Source: Dillenia suffruticosa (taxonomy: Eukaryota; Streptophyta; Magnoliopsida; Dilleniales; Dilleniaceae). Taken from it: DNA of 64,000 nucleotides. A program made the position numbers and the translations under genes. The notes under the pieces were generated by a model, which was not told the origin of the DNA, searched no databases, and saw nothing but the letters and a program-made list of their open reading frames with translations. The first letter of the stretch is position 1. Every line of letters begins with the position of its first letter. This document shows positions 58,263 to 64,000 of the stretch, one piece after another. The stretch is from the NCBI GenBank assembly GCA_033439265.1, contig JAVTVX010000034.1, positions 9,269,001 through 9,333,000 of the forward strand. The letters run 5' to 3'.

Positions 58263-58876
58263 CCAGGACACCATGCTAGACGACTTCCTTGCAGCACTTA
58301 GATTACGTTTCCCATTATGTATGATTTTAATTTTGTAACATTGATTCTATAAAACCATTTTCGTTACTTAATTGTTCTTCTCGTTTCATTCTTATATTGT
58401 AGGATATTTGGTTTTCTTTCATAGTTTTTTTCTATTGCTGTTGAGTACGCATGATGGAGTTTGATATTATGTTTTATGAGCCCAATGGGGGTGATGTGCA
58501 TAGGTCATGCATGTTGTGGTGCCCGCGCCATACATGTGCAACGCACGTTGCATGCACACGTTGCATAGGCATCGCTCGTAACTCGCACAGGTCATTGCAA
58601 AAACACCATGTACATCCCTGCGCCCTGCACATATTTGCGCCATCTGCACCCTACACTTTGCACCAAGGCATGCACGCGCACATAGGCAATGCTCGCAAAT
58701 AGAGCATAGACATAGCTCATAGCTCGTACAGTCACATCATGGGATATGTGCGTTAGGTGGATTTCGCGGTTTTCAAGTGACAAAATGTGACCCGCATGGT
58801 AAGGGCATGGAGAGGTGAGGCACGGGGGAACAGATGGGGAAAAGCGTCTATTTCGCGCTCCTGAGACCCAAAAAAT
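58263..58876. other. MULE 3' subterminal region
   Basis: Non-coding sequence between the PMD stop and the right TIR. It is GC-richer around 58490-58820, with repeated GCACACGTTGCATAGGC-like and CATAGGCAATGCTCGC-like phrases. Frames on both strands here lack domains. Confidence 0.5.
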
Positions 58877-59010
58877 TTTTTTTCTTCAATTTTTTTAATA
58901 TATTAAAAAAAATTATGATTTCGCACTCTATGAATACGAAATCATGATTTTGAAAACAACCTTAATTAAATAATTTTTATTTATTTTTACGTTAATTTGG
59001 TAAAATACCT
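58877..59010 (-). repeat. MULE right terminal inverted repeat
   Basis: Reverse complement of the left repeat with scattered substitutions; ends GTTAATTTGGTAAAATACC. It has the same internal palindrome region (TTTCGCACTCTATGAATACGAAA). Confidence 0.88.
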
Positions 59011-59019
59011 GTCTCCTGT

Positions 59020-60044
59020 CTCTCATTTCAGCAAACACATATGGGGCGGCAAAAGATAAGGCTAAGCTAGAATCTCACTTGCTTCTCTCTCAAGCCCTTC
59101 TCTATCTTCTTCTACTCTTGCACTCACCGAATCCCATTTCCAGCTCCTCCAATTTCTCCTTTATGTCACCACCAACTCCATATCCCGCTAGGCAAGAAAC
59201 CCCAATTTTTCTCAACCTACTCAATTTCTATATCTCAATTTCAATTTCTCTTAAAAGTATCATTATTTCTTACTCAATTTTACAATAAATATCATAAATG
59301 ATTTATTATTTTTCTTGTATTGCCCAATAAAATTTCTTTTATTGATATTCCAGAATTATTTTTTTCTTCAAAGTCCAAAAAGACACACACCCAAATATAC
59401 ATTTTGGAGACACAACATAAATGGAATTTGAAGAAGCCTAATTACAGAGAGAGAAAGAGAGAGAACGTCATGCGAAGAATTTGAAGGGAGCTTGAGCGAG
59501 CGATGACAAATGATATAAATTTCGACTCTTATGATTTAATCATTTTTCATCATTTTTGGTTGAGCCATGGAATCTAGAAAATGTCTAAAAATCCAATTAA
59601 AAGATGAACATATATGTAAAATGGGTATTACAGTGATATTTTGAAAAAAAAAAAAAAAAAGAAAAAACAGCACCAAAAATTGAAGTAACTGCATTTGAAA
59701 ATTAGTACAAAAACTATAAACAAACTCAAAAGTTAGAAAAATAATTAAATCAAACGTCAATTTTGTGAAGACTGTGTTCAACGCTGACAAGAAATTTCAA
59801 AAATTACCATTGCTAGAGAAGAAAATTGTAGCACAAAAAAAGTCTTTAATGTTACAAAGTTCAATGGCTGGGGTAATTATAATAATAGAAAAGACATGTC
59901 CATCGTCAGTCCACAATGGCACAACATCATCGCGAAGCAAACCTTCGTAGGTGCTAGGCAAATTTAATGTTAGAAAATGGGGATTATAATGGAACGGAAT
60001 TAATTTTATGAGTTTATTTGAAAATTTTCAAGAAATAGAATTTC

Positions 60045-60088
<44 letters not shown>

Positions 60089-60339
60089 GTAGTTGCAATG
60101 TAATGGAGAGGAGGAAGAATGGGTGTAAGTACCACGCACGTGTGAGAGAGAATAGGGGAGACAAAAAGCTATGGTGAAGTGGGAGACATCACTTTTCAAG
60201 TGGCATAATTAGTTCAAGATTGTAGCGGAGAAAACCACAAGAGATAAAAATGGTGACAGAGGCTGAAAGTATGGAGCAAAATGCTCTAGGAAAGTATGTC
60301 GATACTTGACGAACATGAGAAAATAATCTGTCTCAACTA
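59020..60339. other. Intergenic sequence with a (GA)n microsatellite
   Basis: No gene recognised. (GA)n at 60049-60086, a shorter GA-rich stretch at 59449-59463, and an A-run at 59644-59660. Confidence 0.4.
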
Positions 60340-60348
60340 AGACACCAA

Positions 60349-60553
60349 TTTTTTTTTTTTCACCCTTGGGCTTGGTCCATTTCCCAGGTGTACGGGGTTT
60401 TGCTCTAAAGAATTCGGATCGACCCGACTGAGTTCCCTCTTAAAGGGTAGAGGTCTCACAATATAGTTAACTTCATGTTTAAGTTGCGAGTTAAACTCAT
60501 GACCTTAGTTAAAGAATATAATGATCTACTCGCTATACTAATTATCTATTGGT
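60349..60553 (-). repeat. SINE-A related copy (minus)
   Basis: AGACACCAA occurs on both sides (60340-60348, 60554-60562). A T-run is followed by GGCTTGGTCCATTTCCCAGG, TCTAAAGAATTCGGATCGACCCGACTGAG, CTTCATGTTTAAGTTGCGAGTTAAACTCATGACC (B-box region). It is 205 bp long and more diverged than the others. Confidence 0.65.
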
Positions 60554-60579
60554 AGACACCAACGAAGATATTAAGAAAC

Positions 60580-61150
60580 TATGCTCGAAGTCCCAAAAAC
60601 ATAAAGGAAAAAAGAAAAAAAGACTCAAAGCGACCCAAGATCTAGCCCCAAAAAAGCGCACAAGCTGCCCAACAAATCAACCTATTAAAAGATCAAGTTA
60701 ACCTGGTAAAGAAGATTCATCGATCTGTAGAAGCATTGGGTCGACTTCTGAATGTTACAGAGTCGACTTGTTCTTTTCTCATATCCACTTATGTTGTTCA
60801 GGTCAACATGTGAAGGTATTAGGTCCACCTGCCTTATATATTAAGTTAACCTTTCTTTTTTTTTGGTACTGCTTAAGTTAACCTTTCAAGAAAACCGGTT
60901 AACCTGCCGCCCAGAATCCAGAAAATGAGTCCATATTTGGGCCTCAATCCAAGCCCAAGCAGCAACTTCTAAATGACGGTTAGGGGACTTGAAAACCATC
61001 GAAGAGAGCCCAAAATAGGCCCAAGAAGGCAACTCAAATAGCTACCCAAAAGGAAGTCCAACGGTAGCCGCCGGGAAAAAGAGCTGTTAAAGCTCTCTCG
61101 CCACATTCTCTCTCCTCTCCTCTTCTATAAAGAAGGGGCAAGGTTGAGAG
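60580..61150. other. Unassigned sequence with GTCGACTT/GTTAACCT phrases; possible LTR piece
   Basis: The stretch has repeated AAGTTAACCT and GGGTCGACTTC words, ends with a TATA-like CTATAAAGAAGGGGCAAGG at about 61126, and has no coding frame. It could be part of an LTR, but I see no partner copy in the window. Confidence 0.3.
60856..60872 (-). mobile_element. 17-bp SINE-A insertion, almost completely 5'-truncated
   Basis: The 15-bp TTAAGTTAACCTTTC occurs exactly on both sides (60841-60855 and 60873-60887). Between them is a T-run plus GGTACTGC, which on the minus strand is the last bases of SINE-A (GGTACC-like) and its A-tail. Confidence 0.7.
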
Positions 61151-62829
61151 CAAATATATGAAGCAACAATACGAAATAATCCTCTCATTTGACTCACACA
61201 AAAATAGAACTAATAATTATTTTATAATAATCAAATATGAAATTTCATACTTAAAACTGAAATATGAAATTTTTTTTTTTTCAAAATTTAGGGTTGAATC
61301 ACTAACCCTTTTGATACGTATGTCTAAAGAGCAGTACGTACGGATGTGTCTTTGGTTTTCACAATTCAAAAACTTTGAATGTGATATAAGATTCAAATTT
61401 TCAAGAACCCTCAAGTATTGATATTCTCTTCTTTTGTTAAAACATATGTCTTTATTTTTCATCTACTTTTCATACATAATGAAAAAAAAGATTTTATTCT
61501 TACGTTTTTCTTTCCACAAAAAAAAAAACCAACTCCTCCTTTAAAATTCAAAACAAAGGGGAGTTAAGAGTTAGATTTTGTATGAAACTACTCCATCCTT
61601 TATTATTTATCCCTTATAATTTGAATTTCAAGAAAAGGTGTTGGGTTAGGTCAAACCTACATAGGTGACCCAATACTCATTTTCAATATTTTTCACTCGC
61701 ACATAAGAATTAGACCTACATTTAATTCAATTATTTTCATATACCATCAATTTCATACAAGTAAATGGAACATATAACCAGTGAGTACATCAAGAGTTCA
61801 GAATTACACATCTGTTAAAAATATATAACAGCTAACCATTGTTTCGCTATACCCTAGACTTTTTTTTGACCACACATAGTCAACGTATCTCTTGTCTCCC
61901 GAACAATACAAATCGTAGTATATTTGATTTAATTCAAATTATGCATTCGCAATCATGTTTTAAAACACTAAATCAGAAATATAACTAGTCGACATATGAA
62001 TACAAAATGACGTTTCAGCTATAAGATAGTCTTCCTTTCACACTACTATTTATCTGCTCCATCTTAGCTACTTTCCTAAACATGCACCACAAAATTGAAT
62101 CAATCATGATCTTTTGGCAACATGTTAAAATAATAATACTAAAATAAAATTTCAAGAAACAGATAAAAATACAAAGGGTATTAAATGAAGTTAAATATAA
62201 ATCCCTAGGTGTCACATAATGAGATAGATGGATTTATTAACTCATTACCCATAGAGTCCTAAAAGTACACATAGTATGAAATACGTGTCACGCTACATTT
62301 TCTAATCAATTAGAAGCGTATGTCTCCTTTTCAAAAATACAATGCATTGTATAGCTTTTAGTCCAAGTGTACCACAGCACTCGACTTGACTTTCTCTTCT
62401 TATAAGTTCTCCATAATCATCATAATTTCAAGAGAAAACCATTCGTTGACAAGTGTAATGGCTTGTGGAAAATTTATTTTAATTACCAAGAAAAAATATA
62501 TAAACGGTAATCTCATTTTGGTTCTCTACTAAGGCGACATACATATGTTAATTAACCACTTATTAATATTGTCTTATCTCTACATATCATATAAATATTA
62601 GAGACGATTGCTCGTATATGAGAGTCAATTTCCAAAACTTATCCGACATATTTTTAAATCAAGACATAAGAATTTGTAAGTACAAAACAAATTTAGATGT
62701 CATAAAATTATGAGTGTTATATCATAGTAATTGTATAGACAAATACAATTACATCCTATGCAATATGAGAAATTTTACAAAGTTTTAAAAATACATATCG
62801 AAGTATAGGTTTTGTGAACGGATCGATCA

Positions 62830-63210
62830 CCATCAAATGCGTGGGCATATGCTTCAACGTCACACCTCTCTTTTCAATAATGTTTCAAATAAAATTGAAA
62901 TTTGTATCTATATGTTTGGTTCTCCCATGATATTTGGGATTTTTTGTATAAACGATAACCGATTAACTATCACAATAAATTGTCATCGCTTCTATTGAAT
63001 CGCTTACAATCTCTAAATGTTGTAAAAATCTTTTTAACAAAATATATTTTTGAATTGCATAAACACAAACCACAAACTTTGCTTCCATTGTGGATAATGA
63101 TATACGCGTTTGTTTCTTATTTCTCCAAGAAACGACGCCATTATTTAGCAAGAAAATGTAACCTGTATGAATTTATGTTCTAAATCACCACTTCAATCAA
63201 TATCTATATA
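62830..63210 (-). pseudogene. Copia-6 RNase H remnant
   Basis: Reads MLNNGVVSWRNKKQTRISLSTMEAKFVVCVYAIQKYILLKRFLQHLE and AMTIYCDS, the RNase H blocks SWxSKKQ, STxEAE and YCD. It is broken by stops on both sides, including one before VIVYTKNPK-like sequence. Confidence 0.75.
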
Positions 63211-63374
63211 TCCATACAATGACAAATCATTTCCTTCATAACACGGGGAATAGTCTGCTGTTCCTTTTAAGTATCGCAAAATTCTGTTTACAATAGTGTA
63301 GTGACTCTAATCTGGATTGGATTGATATCTACTGACCAAACTAATAACATAACAGATGTCAAGATGAGTACACA

Positions 63375-64000
63375 TCACACAGCATACATCTGATTCCCAA
63401 TAGCGTTAGAATACGGTACTTTTGACACCTCATATTTTTCTTCGGTAATTTTTGGGCATATCGCTAAACTTAAACTTTTATTTTTAACCACAAGAGTACC
63501 TATGGAATTACAGTTATCCATCTTAAACCATTCAAGAATCCTTTTAATACAATATTCTTGAAACAACGCTAATAATCTCTAAGAACGATCTCTGTGGATC
63601 TTAACACCCAGTATATATTCTGCCTCACTCATGTCGTTTATCTCAAAATTTGATGACAATTAATTCTTGATACTCAAGATATACTCCATATCATTTTCAG
63701 CTAATATATATCTTCGACATTTAGAGATGAATTACAAACTTATTATTAGACTTTTTTATATAAACACAATGATTTTCTTCTATCACCATGAAATCGTAAG
63801 AGATTACAATTATATGAAATCTAAAATACTATTTTTTTAAAAACTGGTTGAGGTCATAAATTGATATATTCAATTAATAAATTTTGTTTTCTTGTCCTTC
63901 AACTATAAAGCCTACTGGTTGTTCCATGTAAATTTTTTCTTTAACTTCTCCGTTGAGAAAGGTAGTCTTCACGTTTATCTGATATAATTCTAAATCTAAA
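63375..64000 (-). pseudogene. Copia-6 reverse transcriptase remnant, cut by the window edge
   Basis: From the right edge the minus strand reads LDLELYQINVKTTFLNGEVKEKIYMEQPVGFIVEGQENK (64000-63885), the MDVKTAFLNG box of RT. Then, after stops, QEYCIKRILEWFKMDNCNSIGTLV and KVPYSNAIGNQMYAV at 63566-63375, the region just before RNase H. The YVDD box is not readable in one frame. Confidence 0.78.

Larger units (their letters stand above)
53998..59010 (+). mobile_element. MULE (Mutator-like element) with MURA and plant mobile domain genes
   Basis: Long terminal inverted repeats (about 150 bp each) bracket a MURA-type transposase remnant followed, on the same strand, by a spliced gene with a plant mobile domain. 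TIR tips read GGTTTTTACCAAATTAAC on the left and GGTATTTTACCAAATTAAC on the right (inverted). GTCTCCGTG (53989-53997) and GTCTCCTGT (59011-59019) may be an aged 9-bp target duplication. Both genes contain multiple nonsense codons, so the element is not autonomous now. MULEs carrying PMD genes are known in plants. Confidence 0.88.
61160..64000 (-). mobile_element. Copia-6: 3' part of a copia element, continues beyond the window
   Basis: Minus-strand RT and RNase H remnants (62800-64000) are followed leftward by a non-coding tail homologous to that of Copia-4 (about 61900-62700), then by sequence resembling the start of the Copia-4 LTR (near 61690, ATTGGG..ATGTAGG). It is the same family as Copia-4 in opposite orientation. 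The left LTR end was not determined. The 5' part lies outside the window. Confidence 0.7.

Noticed and set aside
58451..58783. His/Cys-rich frames on both strands near the MULE 3' end
   Set aside because: They come from a locally repetitive GC-rich stretch (CATGCACACG-like words); the two strands give equally plausible frames and neither has a domain.

Overview
This is a stretch of nuclear DNA from a flowering plant, most likely a eudicot; I cannot name the species. The evidence is AT-rich gene-poor sequence, two intronless plant-specific genes (an OVATE family protein and a SAUR), abundant Ty1/copia elements with plant-type primer-binding sites, a MULE carrying a plant mobile domain gene, a Helitron carrying an RPA70-like remnant, and many small tRNA-derived SINEs.

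Layout. 1-2736 holds no recognisable gene but one SINE with a good target duplication. 2737-6636 is a complete-ended Helitron on the minus strand. 6705-10499 is Copia-1, which lost its reverse transcriptase by internal deletion. 11040-11192 is an F-box gene scrap. 12452-13198 (minus) is an intact OFP gene. 13.6-17 kb is intergenic DNA with SINEs. 18097-23132 is Copia-2, the same family as Copia-1 but with the RT/RNase H region retained. 25.0-30.1 kb is intergenic DNA with several SINEs and a recent tandem duplication. 30842-31162 encodes a small secreted cysteine-rich protein. 32293-38346 (minus) is Copia-3, next to a Ty3/gypsy RT fragment. 41095-41415 (minus) is a SAUR gene. 43476-50887 is Copia-4, followed by a copia RT/RNase H fragment. 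53998-59010 is a decayed MULE with a MURA transposase gene and a spliced PMD (MAIN-like) gene. 61.2-64.0 kb is the 3' part of Copia-6 on the minus strand, running off the window and related to Copia-4.

Only three genes look functional: OFP, the secreted cysteine-rich protein and SAUR. The other coding sequence is mobile-element remnant with stops, frameshifts or lost catalytic residues. The most rewarding structures are the precisely bounded Helitron with an RPA pseudogene, a SINE family of at least eight well-bounded copies plus 17-21 bp insertions, a second SINE family of about 87 bp with an internal empty-site control, a tripled primer-binding site in Copia-3, a tripled leader in Copia-1, and the small cysteine-rich gene, whose CX3C-X11-CX3C spacing resembles an alpha-hairpinin. 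All calls are from reading the sequence; no database search was run.
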